Numbered from the stretch's first letter, positions 56,301 through 64,000 are shown. The stretch: 64,000 nt of DNA from Brucella rhizosphaerae (GCF_002252475.1 NZ_NNRK01000012.1:92261-156260); one strand, 5' to 3'. A program made the numbers and translations. The notes: generated by a model from the sequence alone, not told the origin.

Positions 56301-56473
56301 ATTTCCGCATTTGCTCCAGCATAGGTTGTGGAGACGGATACTGTCGGTTCTTCGACATCTGGATATTCGCGTGTGGTCAGGCGCTCATAGGATACGATAC
56401 CGAGCAACACGAGAATGAGACTAAGGACTGTAGCAAGCACCGGCCTGCGAACGCATATTTCCCATAAAGACAT
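53399..56473 (-). CDS. RND multidrug efflux permease (AcrB/HAE1 family)
   Basis: A 1024-residue inner-membrane proton-driven pump with the duplicated RND layout. Twelve helices and two large periplasmic loops are evident. Helix 4 carries LALVLAIGLVVDDAIVVLENVHRRIEEG (Asp pair for protons). It acts with a periplasmic adaptor and an outer-membrane channel. Its ATG overlaps the adaptor stop (ATGA). No outer-membrane factor is nearby, so a shared channel elsewhere is likely. Substrate specificity cannot be read. Confidence 0.95.
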   Translation of the reverse strand: MSLWEICVRRPVLATVLSLILVLLGIVSYERLTTREYPDVEEPTVSVSTTYAGANAEIIESQVTQVLETQLSGIAGIDVVTSTSRAETSAITVRFTLGTDPEVAAAEVRDRVSRARRNLPDEIDEPIVAKVEADAQPIMYVAFTSDAQTSLEITDTLNRTVVDRIQNLPGVSEARILGAREYAMRVWIDARKLAGFGLTVQDVETALSSQNVEVPAGRIESQDREFTLLANTALSTPEEFADIIINVVNGYPVRLRDIGRTELGAADERQATTKQGQTAVSIGVVKQATANPLDVANNVRAVLPTIQESLPQGMQAEITYDSSIFIDRSIEAVFHTIGEAIILVILVIFFFLRSIRASLIPIVTIPVSLITTLAIMFAFGFSINTLTLLALVLAIGLVVDDAIVVLENVHRRIEEGETPLHAAIAGTGEIAFAVIAMTLTLAAVYIPIAFTEGRTGQLFIEFALTLAGAVIVSGFVALTLTPMMCAKLLRHNEKQNRISRALETFLNRLNESYRRVLVHAMRNRWIVLVGAASTAVLAGFLYVNLPSELAPIEDRGVVRIAGTAPEGSTLQFTERYGKITQDIMADIPEISTYFSVYGFPQVTNFGAFGLLKDWDERERSQQEIIQSIGPQISAIPGVRAFAFNMPSLTTARGGGAGANNPVQFVVQSSSSFEDLNRLVTDFVAKIRENPGLTNVESNLDLNKPRMEINMNREKIREAGLQVSDVGQTLETMFGSRQVTRIDRDGEQSDVLVQLDAQDRSTPDSINLVNMRGSSGQLIPLSNLVTVKESVEPANLYRFNRLRSATVSAGLAPGYSLGEALTYLETAAGESFPSYAQYDLEGESRDFRNSNSSILFVFGLAILFIYLVLAAQFESFISPFIILLTVPLSIAGALLALWFAGASMNVYSQIGLVTLVGLITKHGILIVEFANHMRDEGHDIAESVMEAAVMRLRPILMTTGAMVLGAVPLAIATGAGAQSRQAIGWVIVGGMSFGTLLTLFVVPVVYSLVTTKKTKTSTSLAEQAL

Positions 56474-57567
56474 CAGAGCGAACCCTCCACTGTCTGTTCC
56501 TGGACTTTGCTACCGGCCTGCAATTTTTGCTGACCGGCGGTAACCACGCGGTCGTCGTTGTCCAGCCCATTGAGTATTTCGACTTTTCCATCCAGCCTTT
56601 GGCCAAGTGAAACCGGGACGATGTCGACGGTACTGTCGGCATTGATGCGGTAAACGTTCTGGCTTGTACCGCTTGGAACGATAGCGCTTTCCGGCACCAG
56701 CATTGTGTCTGCTTTGGTGCCCGCTGTGACTTCTACGCGTACGAAAAGACCCGGGCGAAGCTTCAGCTCCGGATTTTCGATCAAAGCGCGCAGGCGAATC
56801 GAACGGCCGACTTCGTCGATGGAAGGTTCAATAGCGTAGATGGAACCCGAGAAAGGCTGACCGGGGAGGGCGTCGGTTGTTATGGAGACTGTTTGCCCCA
56901 CAGAGACGTCGACGAGAGCCACTTCCGGCAGTGTAAATTCCGCAACGAGCGGATCGATCTGATCGAGTTTTGCCAGATTGCTGGAACCGGCGGTCACATA
57001 CGCGCCGACGCTGACAGAACGCAGGCCAATCACGCCATTAAACGGCGCCTTGATTGAGGCCTGATCAAGCTGTGCTTGTGCCAGAGCAAGTGCTGCTTCG
57101 GTGCTATGCAGATTGGCTTGAGCTTCATCGAGTGTTTGCGTCGCGCTGATGCCACGTTTTGAAAGGGATTCTGTTCGTTCAAATGTGGAACGCGCAAGTT
57201 CGTGTGCTGCGTTGGCGGACTGTACCGAGGCATTCAAAATCGAGGTGTCCAGCTGGAATAGAACTGCACCAGCTTCGACCCTGTGCCCTTCCTCAAAGAA
57301 GATCTTATCTACTCTGCCGGCGATTTCCGAGGCAAGCGTGACCGATTCCTTGGCGCGCAGTGTCCCCACAGCAGAGAGCAGCTTATCCAGGTTCCGTGTT
57401 TCCACGGCTGCCGCTTCGACAATAACTGCATTTGTTGGGGTGGGTGTGCTTGCTACGGCAGGTGCGTTAGCGGCTGTGTCATTTAATCCTCCCTGCCATA
57501 GAATGAAGACCGCGATTGCCGCTACCCCCAATGTAAGCGCCAGTATTCCTCGGGTTATGGGTTTCAT
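56473..57567 (-). CDS. RND efflux periplasmic adaptor (HlyD family)
   Basis: 364 residues. The N-terminal anchor GILALTLGVAAIAVFILWQ is followed by barrel-sandwich (lipoyl-like) and helical-hairpin segments (about 95-175: SAFNAANA..STEAALALAQAQLDQASIKAPFNGVIGL) and beta-barrel/MP domains (LVPESAIVPSGTSQNVYRI). It links the RND permease to an outer-membrane channel in the periplasm. AAAGG precedes the ATG. Overlaps the permease gene; a TetR gene is divergent. Confidence 0.93.
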   Translation of the reverse strand: MKPITRGILALTLGVAAIAVFILWQGGLNDTAANAPAVASTPTPTNAVIVEAAAVETRNLDKLLSAVGTLRAKESVTLASEIAGRVDKIFFEEGHRVEAGAVLFQLDTSILNASVQSANAAHELARSTFERTESLSKRGISATQTLDEAQANLHSTEAALALAQAQLDQASIKAPFNGVIGLRSVSVGAYVTAGSSNLAKLDQIDPLVAEFTLPEVALVDVSVGQTVSITTDALPGQPFSGSIYAIEPSIDEVGRSIRLRALIENPELKLRPGLFVRVEVTAGTKADTMLVPESAIVPSGTSQNVYRINADSTVDIVPVSLGQRLDGKVEILNGLDNDDRVVTAGQQKLQAGSKVQEQTVEGSL

Positions 57568-57633
57568 ATGGAAGCCTTTTATTGGGTCCGGGCTGAGAGG
57601 CCTGGGGGACTAATTTGGCCTCCACGATACTTG

Positions 57634-57648
57634 ACTTTACAGTAAAGT
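57634..57648. promoter_or_regulatory. Candidate TetR operator ACTTTAC-A-GTAAAGT
   Basis: A 15-bp palindrome with a single central base, 66 bp upstream of the adaptor start and in the region shared with the divergent TetR gene. The size and symmetry fit TetR-family operators. Confidence 0.6.
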
Positions 57649-57803
57649 AAAATTAAAAGGCTGTAATGTCGCAGCAAGAGCATGTCTCCCAACAGCAGGG
57701 ACCAGTTTGGGGCAAAGACATGCATAAAAACAGTTAGATAGCGGTATTCCAATGGCTCTTTCTTCATTGGAGCAGTGCTAGCCGTAGCCTCAGGGGGGGG
57801 GAC

Positions 57804-58403
57804 ATGGACGGAAGAATGAGTGTAAGCACCGCGTCAATTTTGGATGCGACGCGGAAGATGCTGACTGAGCACGGTTCTAGTGTCAGTCTTGAGTTGGTGG
57901 CAGCTGAAGCGGGGCTCACACGCCAGACGCTTTATAATCGATATGGCAGCAAGCAGGTTCTGCTAAGGGCTGCCTTTGACGATATACGTGAGAAAATCCG
58001 TGCGCGGCTCGATATGGCGCCGTGGGATGCGGAGCCTGAAATCCTGCTGCCTGTCATCGCACGTGTCGTTGCGGACAATTTTCTTGAACTGGAAATGGCC
58101 AAACTCCAACGTGCCATGATTCAGACAGTTGAGGAGATGCCCGAAGTTGGGATGAGTTTGAAATCGGAGCAGACCGGTCAGGTTCTTGGAAAGCTGACCA
58201 GTTACCTTGAAAGGCGGACGTTGATCGGCGATTTGCATGTGACACATCCGGAACTGCAGGCCATGCTGTTTCTCGGCAGTATCAGTGGTTTTTTATTTCC
58301 GCGTCTTCTGCTTGGAACGGCAAGTTCTGATGCGGAACTCAATCAGAAATTAATGAACGAAGCAGTGAGCAGTTTTCTCCGTCTTTGGCGGGAGTTGACT
58401 TAA
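57804..58403 (+). CDS. TetR/AcrR family regulator
   Basis: A 199-residue TetR-type repressor. The HTH is SLELVAAEAGLTRQTLYNRYGSKQVLLRAAFDDI, and the C-terminal ligand domain follows. It is divergent from the RND pump and very likely represses it and itself. The ATG at 57804 is directly preceded by a run of nine G; an alternative ATG is at 57816. It precedes an NTF2-like gene by 23 bases, so the two probably share a transcript. Confidence 0.9.
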   Translation: MDGRMSVSTASILDATRKMLTEHGSSVSLELVAAEAGLTRQTLYNRYGSKQVLLRAAFDDIREKIRARLDMAPWDAEPEILLPVIARVVADNFLELEMAKLQRAMIQTVEEMPEVGMSLKSEQTGQVLGKLTSYLERRTLIGDLHVTHPELQAMLFLGSISGFLFPRLLLGTASSDAELNQKLMNEAVSSFLRLWRELT

Positions 58404-58426
58404 AAAGTAAACGAAAGAGGTTCAGT

Positions 58427-58915
58427 ATGTTGAAGGGTTACATCCAGTCGGCTGTAGTTGTGGGTCTAATCGGGGCCATTTCGTTATCTCCTGCATCTCT
58501 TGTGCCAACAGCGGCATCTGAAACAACGCGCGATATTGCAAAAGAAGAAAGCAATCGCTCGGTGGTCCTGGAGTTCTATGATGGAGTGTTCAACAAACAC
58601 GAAGTTGAGAAATACTCCGAGGTCATTGTCGATCAGTATATTCAGCACAACCCCAATGTGCCGGACGGCAAAGAGGCATTCGTTAGTTTTTTCACCCAAC
58701 GTTTCAAGGATAATCCAGAAGCCACATCACGTATTGTCAGAAGTGCGACAGATGGGGATCTGGTGTTCATTCACGTGAATTCGAAGGAAAATGCCAACGA
58801 TCCTGGCGTGGCCATTGTCGATATCTTCCGCGTGGATAACGGCAAAATAGTTGAGCATTGGGATGTTATTCAGAAAGTTCCAGACAGCGCCAGCAACAAG
58901 AATACGATGTTTTGA
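58427..58915 (+). CDS. Secreted NTF2/SnoaL-like protein
   Basis: 162 residues. A signal peptide (MLKGYIQSAVVVGLIGAISL...) is followed by a SnoaL-type NTF2 fold: NRSVVLEFYDGVFNKHEVEKYSEVIVDQYIQHNPNVPDGKEAF, then IVDIFRVDNGKIVEHWDVIQKVP, read in parts. SnoaL relatives include polyketide cyclases and many uncharacterised proteins. The periplasmic location and position behind the efflux regulator are suggestive but not diagnostic. The start ATG at 58427 has GAAAGAGG; a longer frame begins inside the TetR gene. Confidence 0.85.
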   Translation: MLKGYIQSAVVVGLIGAISLSPASLVPTAASETTRDIAKEESNRSVVLEFYDGVFNKHEVEKYSEVIVDQYIQHNPNVPDGKEAFVSFFTQRFKDNPEATSRIVRSATDGDLVFIHVNSKENANDPGVAIVDIFRVDNGKIVEHWDVIQKVPDSASNKNTMF

Positions 58916-59154
58916 TGCAGCGTTGCATCGGCCCCATTGCCAGATTTTGGTAGATCAGAGGGCTGCACATCACTCAGTTGCGATCAAGCTCGACACCAAG
59001 CGCCCTCTCAGAGTTTGATCGCCTTATGCTCTCACAAGCTGAACAGTTCGCCCCACCGTGTCGTGACGTTGTATGCGCCTGATTTTGCATCGAAATATTG
59101 ATCGCGCTCATATGTCGTCAGGCCTATCCTCAATTGTTGCCAGGTATGTTCATC

Positions 59155-60090
59155 ATGACCGCATTTTGTTCTTTACGTTCTTTTGTTGCCTTCGGAGCCT
59201 TTGCCGCATTGACCTTAGGGTCCGGTTTGGCAACCTTAACAAGTAATGCCGCAGCTCAAACCACTTCGACCGCTCAATCACATGAAGAGGGCTTGCGGGT
59301 TGAAGTATTCAATCCAGGGCCGAAGGCGATGTTCCCTGTGGCATCCGAGTTGATTGAAGGTAAGCAGGATGCGATCCTCGTCGATGCACAATTCTCGGCA
59401 GCTGATGCAAACAAACTCGTGGACTTGGTCAAGGCTTCCGGCAAACGACTGGTAACCATCTATATCAGCCATGGCGATCCAGACTTTTATTTCGGTCTGA
59501 ATGTTCTGCAGGACGCCTTTCCAGACGCGCAGATCCTCGCTACGCCGCAGACCATTGCACGCATTCAAAGGACGTATGAAGAAAAGCTGAAGGTCTGGGG
59601 CCCGAAGCTGGGCGAAAACGCTCCCAAGCGTATCGTGCTGCCGCAACCTTTAGATGGAGATACGCTGACGCTGGAAGGTCAGTCCCTGAAGATTATGGGG
59701 CTGGATGGGCCGGAACCAGATCGCAGCTATGTTTGGATTCCGTCGATTAAGACCGTGTTGGGCGGTATACCCGTTCACGGGGGCAGACACTTATTCATGG
59801 CTGATGCACGCACTCCTCAGGCACAGGCCAATTGGCTGGCAACACTTGAGAATATACGCGCGTTAAAGCCTGAGGTCGTGGTGCCCGGACACTTTATGCC
59901 CGGTGCAGCACAAGACTTGCATTCAGTGGATTTCACCGAGAACTACATTCGCGTTTTTCAGGAAGAGGCGGCCAAGGTCAAGAATTCAGCGGAGTTAACC
60001 GCTGCTATGAAGCAGCGATTTCCTGATCTTGGCTCGGAGAGCGTTCTTGAGCTGAGTGCCAAGGTCGTGACGGGCGAGATGCAATGGTGA
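59155..60090 (+). CDS. Metallo-beta-lactamase-fold protein with altered metal motif
   Basis: About 311 residues (alternative ATG at 59146). The signal peptide includes SFVAFGAFAALTLGSGLATL. The body has the MBL pattern, but the usual HxHxDH reads ISHGDPDFYFG (His106, Asp108, Asp110). A downstream LFMADARTPQAQ and VVPGHFMPGA would be the Asp and His ligands. The altered motif suggests fewer or different metal ligands. Periplasmic hydrolase of unknown substrate. Stands alone between the NTF2 and MFS genes. Confidence 0.82.
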   Translation: MTAFCSLRSFVAFGAFAALTLGSGLATLTSNAAAQTTSTAQSHEEGLRVEVFNPGPKAMFPVASELIEGKQDAILVDAQFSAADANKLVDLVKASGKRLVTIYISHGDPDFYFGLNVLQDAFPDAQILATPQTIARIQRTYEEKLKVWGPKLGENAPKRIVLPQPLDGDTLTLEGQSLKIMGLDGPEPDRSYVWIPSIKTVLGGIPVHGGRHLFMADARTPQAQANWLATLENIRALKPEVVVPGHFMPGAAQDLHSVDFTENYIRVFQEEAAKVKNSAELTAAMKQRFPDLGSESVLELSAKVVTGEMQW

Positions 60091-60250
60091 ATGGCGTCGC
60101 AACATTAAGCTGATTTCAGGCGAACAGAGCGAGTTTGGATTGCCTGTCGAACAGGCTTTCAGCCTCGCTCTGGAAAGATTACTTGCTTTAGGAATGATCG
60201 CCAGGATCTCGCGCGCTTTCAGTTAGAATTGAACCGCTCCAGCTTGGTGA

Positions 60251-61447
60251 TCATGCTCGTTTTTGGGTGTGTTGATCAGTTTTTGCCAGTAACAGAATTG
60301 CGATGAATGATAGCGCTGCTGCAGCCGCACCAAAATACATCACCCATGACAGGCCGGAGCGGTCAATAATAACGCCGCCCAGAAACGAGCCGAGTGCGAT
60401 CGAGGTTTGAAAGTTTGTGACATATAAAGCGGTTCCGCCCTCATGAGCATTGGGAGCTGCTTTAATCATCCAAATTTGCAGGGCAATTGGAATGACGCCA
60501 TATGCAAAGCCCCATACGCCTATAAGGATTGTAACGAGCGTTACGCTGCTACTTAAACCGGGCATGAATGCGATAGACAATTGAAGGAGAGCAATGCCTG
60601 ATAACAACGTAGCTTTTACGTTTTTATCCGAGGCCGCACCTCCCGCAAAATTCCCGGCCATGCCAACCAGAGTATAAGCCAGCAGCATAGCGGAGATCGC
60701 GGTGCCACTGAAACCAGCTTGCTCGCTCAGGAATGCCGTAATGTAGGTGTATGTCGCGAACTGAGCGATAATGACGAGAAGCATCGCTACGACACCGACC
60801 AGTCCGTTCTGTGTCAGCAGGATTTGCGTGAAGTCTGACACTTTGACAGATAGGCTGACACGTAACGGCGGGAGCGTCAGGAACAGGAACACAATTGCGA
60901 TTGCTGACAGAATAGCTGCCAGCCCGAATGTGTAGCGCCAGCCAAATATCTCTCCGATAAATGATCCAGCCGGGCCTCCCACAAGTAGGCCGATTGATAT
61001 GGCAGTGAAGATCACCGACGTGGCGCGTCCGACCGATTGCCGAGGTACCAGACGGCTGGCAATACCCACACCAATGGCCCAGAAGCCGCCAAGCCCAATC
61101 CCAAACAAAAGGCGACCAATCAGAATCATTGTGAAGCTGGTGGCAAACATAGCCATAACATTTGCAATGATCAGCAAGGCCGTTAGGAACCAGAGAATCT
61201 TTCGTCGATCTGCTTTTCCAATTCCAAGCGTAACGAGAGGGCCAGCCAGTGCCGCCAGAATGCCCGGCACCGTCATCATCAGACCGGCTGTGCCTTCAGA
61301 GATACCAAGATCGTTGCTGATGTAGCGCAGAATGCCAACTGGTAAGAATTCTGTAGTACAGAAAACGGCACCGCAAAATGCGATAGCCCATACTGCCAGC
61401 CATCCATTTGGGGCCGATTTGGGCTCATAAAATTCAGTATCACTCAT
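60251..61447 (-). CDS. MFS transporter, DHA1 / AraJ-like
   Basis: A 398-residue 12-helix drug:H+ antiporter-type MFS exporter. The loop motif LVTLGIGKADRRKILWFL and helix-5 region (LVGGPAGSFIGEIFGWRYTFGLAAI) match the AraJ/NepI-like DHA1 clade. It is divergent from a LysR gene, which probably controls it. Substrate unknown. Confidence 0.92.
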   Translation of the reverse strand: MSDTEFYEPKSAPNGWLAVWAIAFCGAVFCTTEFLPVGILRYISNDLGISEGTAGLMMTVPGILAALAGPLVTLGIGKADRRKILWFLTALLIIANVMAMFATSFTMILIGRLLFGIGLGGFWAIGVGIASRLVPRQSVGRATSVIFTAISIGLLVGGPAGSFIGEIFGWRYTFGLAAILSAIAIVFLFLTLPPLRVSLSVKVSDFTQILLTQNGLVGVVAMLLVIIAQFATYTYITAFLSEQAGFSGTAISAMLLAYTLVGMAGNFAGGAASDKNVKATLLSGIALLQLSIAFMPGLSSSVTLVTILIGVWGFAYGVIPIALQIWMIKAAPNAHEGGTALYVTNFQTSIALGSFLGGVIIDRSGLSWVMYFGAAAAALSFIAILLLAKTDQHTQKRA

Positions 61448-61538
61448 ATAACCTCACGAATTCGTAACGGTGGGGAAGATGAGTGCAGATCTAATGTTCT
61501 GGAAACAGCATGCCAATTGCCGTGGTATTGACAGTTTG

Positions 61539-61555
61539 GTTCAAAGATATTGAAC
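61539..61555. promoter_or_regulatory. Inverted repeat GTTCAA-N5-TTGAAC
   Basis: A perfect 6-bp IR with a 5-base gap in the 166-bp region between the MFS and LysR genes. The spacing fits LysR T-N11-A type sites. A TTGACA at 61528 sits next to it. Confidence 0.5.
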
Positions 61556-61613
61556 TAAGGCGCCAGAGCAATTGGTGTTACGACCAAAACTGCTGCCTTA
61601 TGGAGATGTGCTG

Positions 61614-62534
61614 ATGGATCGTTTGCGAGCGATGGAAATTTTCGTACGGGTTGTTGAGGCTGGCAGCATGACCAAAGCGGCAGAAACCTTATCGCTCCAA
61701 AAGTCTGCGGTCAGCATGGCGATCAAACAACTCGAAACCTATCTGGGGTCCCGACTCATTCAGCGATCCTCACGGCAGTTCAACCTGACCGAAGACGGAC
61801 GCGCTTATTACGAGAGAGGTCGCGTCGTTTTAAATGAGATTAAAGCCATAGAGTATTCTCTGGGCAGCAATCTCGACAACCCTGCAGGGCGCATTCGCGT
61901 TGATATGCCCAATTCCATCGCCTCATCGGTGATCCTCCCCAAGCTATCGGAATTTACCAGTCGCTATCCGGCGATTCAGATAGCGCTTGGTATCAGCGAT
62001 CGGCGCGTCGATCTGGTCCGGGAGGGCGTCGACTGTGTGATCAGAACGGGTCTTCTGGATGATTCGACGCTGGTGAGCCGGAGAATTGGTACCTTCTCCT
62101 GGATTGTGTGTGGCTCAAAGGCATATCTGGATGGTTATGGAAGGCCGACATTGCCCGATGATCTCGCCGGTCATCGAATTGTTGGCTATTTTCAGAATGG
62201 TTCTGAATTCCGTGACGTTTGGGCATTTAGCCAGCAGGGTGAGGAGTTATTGGTAACTTTGGACAATGCACTCAGTGTGAATGACACAGCAGCATATGTA
62301 GAATGTGCTCTTAATGGCCATGGGCTGATCCGCATCGCGGATTACCTCGCAATGCCATTAATTCAGGACGGTGTATTACAGGAAGTGCTCGCGGACTATC
62401 GCAGCGAATCTGTACCAGTTTTTGTTCTCTATCCATCATCGAGACACCTCGCATTGTGCGTTCGTGTCTTTGTCGACTGGGTAGCTGAGGTTTTTGCTGC
62501 GTCGCAGACCCAAACACGAGCGCATAGCTATTGA
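61614..62534 (+). CDS. LysR family transcriptional regulator
   Basis: A 306-residue LysR protein (HTH in MEIFVRVVEAGSMTKAAETLSLQKSAVSMAIKQLETYLGSRL), with an effector-binding domain. It is the same 'MEIFVRV' group as the regulator at 40312. It is divergent from the MFS exporter. ATG 61614 is chosen; the upstream frame to 61572 has no support. Confidence 0.9.
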   Translation: MDRLRAMEIFVRVVEAGSMTKAAETLSLQKSAVSMAIKQLETYLGSRLIQRSSRQFNLTEDGRAYYERGRVVLNEIKAIEYSLGSNLDNPAGRIRVDMPNSIASSVILPKLSEFTSRYPAIQIALGISDRRVDLVREGVDCVIRTGLLDDSTLVSRRIGTFSWIVCGSKAYLDGYGRPTLPDDLAGHRIVGYFQNGSEFRDVWAFSQQGEELLVTLDNALSVNDTAAYVECALNGHGLIRIADYLAMPLIQDGVLQEVLADYRSESVPVFVLYPSSRHLALCVRVFVDWVAEVFAASQTQTRAHSY

Positions 62535-62547
62535 CGATCAGAGCAAC

Positions 62548-62584
62548 CTGTACCGTCGCTTCCCAAGGAAACTGGACGGTACAG
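62548..62584. terminator. Bidirectional terminator-like hairpin
   Basis: CTGTACCGTC (62548-62557) pairs with GACGGTACAG (62575-62584), with a 17-base loop, between the convergent LysR and SRPBCC genes; TTTTC follows on the plus strand. Confidence 0.6.
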
Positions 62585-62611
62585 TACCATTTTCAGATGA
62601 ATGCGCTCAAA

Positions 62612-63055
62612 TCACTGGCTGATTTCGGGCTCGACCAGCTTTTTCAGCTTCTCCAGCGAATCCTGCCAGCCAAGATAGCAAGCTTCAGCAGGAATGATGT
62701 CAGGGACGCCTTCCTGCGTGATGGTGATTTCGGTGCCGACTGATATGGCTTTCAGATCAATCGTCACCTTCATTTCGCCGAGCAGATTGGGATCGTCGAA
62801 CTTATCTGTATAAATAAGTCGTTCTCCGGGGATGAGCTCGACATAGGTGCCACCAAAGGAATGCGATTCTCCTGTTGTGAAATTGCGGAACGACATTTTA
62901 TGGCCACCACCGACCTTGGCGTTCATTTCGTGTACTGTGCACAAGAACCCGTATGGTGGTATCCAGCTTGCAATTGCATCCGGTTCAACGAATGCGCGGT
63001 AGACCTTCTCAGGTTTGGCGGCAATGACACGGTGTAGGCGAATGGTGCTAGGCAT
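62612..63055 (-). CDS. SRPBCC (AHSA1-like) domain protein
   Basis: 147 residues of the START/Bet v1-like AHSA1 fold: MPSTIRLHRVIAAKPEKVYRAFVEPDAIASWIPPYGF, then HKMSFRNFTTGESHSFGGTYVELIPGERLIYTDKF and the C-terminal helix GWQDSLEKLKKLV. Bacterial members bind small hydrophobic ligands. Start ATG 63055 has GGGAGG upstream. A TetR gene ends 11 bases upstream on the same strand, so both are one transcript. Confidence 0.9.
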   Translation of the reverse strand: MPSTIRLHRVIAAKPEKVYRAFVEPDAIASWIPPYGFLCTVHEMNAKVGGGHKMSFRNFTTGESHSFGGTYVELIPGERLIYTDKFDDPNLLGEMKVTIDLKAISVGTEITITQEGVPDIIPAEACYLGWQDSLEKLKKLVEPEISQ

Positions 63056-63065
63056 GGTTTCCTCC

Positions 63066-63701
63066 CTATAGCCCTGCTTGATCGGTCTGGATGACCGTCG
63101 TTTGGTTGAAAAGTAATTCCAGATATCGATAGAGATGGTCGATGCTTTCCACGGCGCGCTGTGGGTCGCCGCTCGCTTTGGCGAGAATAAAAGCACCTTG
63201 AATGACAGCCTGAGTATGTAGCGCGAGGCTTTCAGCCGTAAAGTCGCGAGGGGTGCCGTGTTGTTCCATGGCAGCCTGTATATCAGTCACCAAAGTATCG
63301 GCGTGCCCTGCAATGCTTTCCCAGCATGCTTTTTGAATGGCCGGGCTGGTGCTGTAAGCTTCCTGCGCCATTGTCCCGACAAGGCAGGTAAATTCTGGCA
63401 GCGCGCCCTGGATCAGTTCCTTTCTGAACGTGACATAGGCGAGAACACGATCCAGCGGATCGACAGATTCATGATAGGGCGCTACGGCGAAAAACGCAGC
63501 GGTGGTTTCAGACCAATAATCAGCAGCGGCAACAGCCAAATCTTCCTTGCTGGAAAAGTGATGAAAGAAGGCTCCCTTCGAAAGCCCAGCTTCCCTACAG
63601 ATGTCGTCGACTGTAGTGGCGGCATAGCCTTTCATCCGGACGACGGTCAGCGCCGCATCCAGCATGTTCGGCTTTGTCGAAGGGTTCTGCTTTCTTGCCA
63701 T
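63066..63701 (-). CDS. TetR/AcrR family regulator
   Basis: A 211-residue TetR regulator. The HTH is ATTVDDICREAGLSKGAFFHHFSSKEDLAVAAADYW, and the ligand domain carries CLVGTMAQEAYSTSPAIQKACWESI. Start ATG 63701 (MARKQNPSTKP) is preceded by AGGGAG. It is followed by an SRPBCC gene and its own promoter carries a perfect 18-bp palindrome, so it very likely represses itself and the SRPBCC gene. Confidence 0.92.
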   Translation of the reverse strand: MARKQNPSTKPNMLDAALTVVRMKGYAATTVDDICREAGLSKGAFFHHFSSKEDLAVAAADYWSETTAAFFAVAPYHESVDPLDRVLAYVTFRKELIQGALPEFTCLVGTMAQEAYSTSPAIQKACWESIAGHADTLVTDIQAAMEQHGTPRDFTAESLALHTQAVIQGAFILAKASGDPQRAVESIDHLYRYLELLFNQTTVIQTDQAGL

Positions 63702-63723
63702 TTCTAATCTCCCTCGATATAAC

Positions 63724-63741
63724 ATACCAACCGGTTGGTAT
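63724..63741. promoter_or_regulatory. TetR operator palindrome ATACCAACCGGTTGGTAT
   Basis: A perfect 18-bp palindrome 22 bases upstream of the TetR start. Its sequence is typical of TetR operators of this class (ACCNNCCGGTTGGT form). Confidence 0.85.
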
Positions 63742-63749
63742 TTAATCAA

Positions 63750-64000
63750 GGCGAAACTCGATCATGTGAGATTCCACTGGGGCTGGTTTTGATCTGTTTG
63801 GTTCAGACTGCTGTCGGGTATATATATGAGTGTTTGGTGGTGGATTGGTTTTGGGTTGTTTTGATTGATTGGACAGAATCGCGCTGGTCTGGATGATTAA
63901 TGTTTGGTAAAATTGTTGGGTTTTCCCTGTGGAAAGAAACTTTGATATTTTTGCTATTTTAGCGTTGACAGTTTTGATGTGTGGGACGTATATAGCGACA
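63750..64000 (+). promoter_or_regulatory. Gene-free T/G-rich region ending in a strong sigma-70-type promoter
   Basis: No ORF of note. The last bases hold TTGACA (63965-63970), an 18-base spacer and TATATA (63989-63994). The stretch from about 63780 to 63930 is rich in T and G and poor in C. A near-consensus promoter with such an upstream sequence suggests an rRNA operon beginning past the window edge; this is inference. Confidence 0.55.

Noticed and set aside
60215..60260. Possible fragment of family 1 repeat (TTGAACCGCTCC)
   Set aside because: Only about 20 bases resemble the other copies; too short to call.

Overview
The window looks like a chromosomal segment of an alphaproteobacterium of the order Hyphomicrobiales, most likely the Brucella/Ochrobactrum group. 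The evidence is gene content and order (pmbA, then DUF4170, a DUF374 acyltransferase, waaA, lpxK, DUF2093 and mutL, later manBC, guaB and guaA), moderate GC, and short palindromic intergenic repeats of the rhizobial/Brucella kind. The species is inferred; I could run no search.

Layout. Positions 1-28,400 are mostly conserved housekeeping genes: a two-subunit M16 peptidase pair, a patatin-like lipase, a KefB-type antiporter, PmbA/TldE, an inositol-phosphatase-like enzyme, a lipid A/Kdo block (DUF4170, DUF374, waaA, lpxK), mutL, the GDP-mannose genes manC and manB, a Tat-exported P1 peptidase, a CLC channel, guaB, a divergent oxyR/katA pair with a recognisable OxyR site, and an rsmB-like/thioesterase/nucleosidase/guaA run. 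From 28,630 to 38,000 lies a complete taurine dissimilation locus: a divergent MocR-type TauR, the TauABC importer, the TauXY dehydrogenase, Xsc and Pta. Taurine is taken up, deaminated to sulfoacetaldehyde, cleaved to acetyl phosphate plus sulfite, and the acetyl group passes to CoA.

From 38,100 to the end the content is accessory: small regulator/target modules, nearly all divergent pairs (GntR with an SBF-like transporter, LysR with an aldo/keto reductase, LysR with an MFS transporter, TetR with an RND pump). The largest is a minus-strand gene train from about 52,170 down to 42,630 facing a LysR gene. It carries an MhqO-like ring-cleaving dioxygenase, an MhqD-like hydrolase, an XapX membrane protein, a YcaC-like hydrolase, a 52-residue ORF, two DoxX proteins, a Tat-exported amidohydrolase with an odd Cys/His tail, an MFS exporter and a pirin. 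This set suggests quinone, electrophile or aromatic detoxification.

The right edge stops in a T/G-rich, gene-free stretch ending in a strong sigma-70-like promoter (TTGACA, 18 bp, TATATA), plausibly that of an rRNA operon just outside. I saw no insertion sequence, prophage, CRISPR array, tRNA or rRNA gene. No clearly new system is proven; the best candidates are the 52-kb LysR gene train, the mini-GntR/transporter pair and the repeat families.
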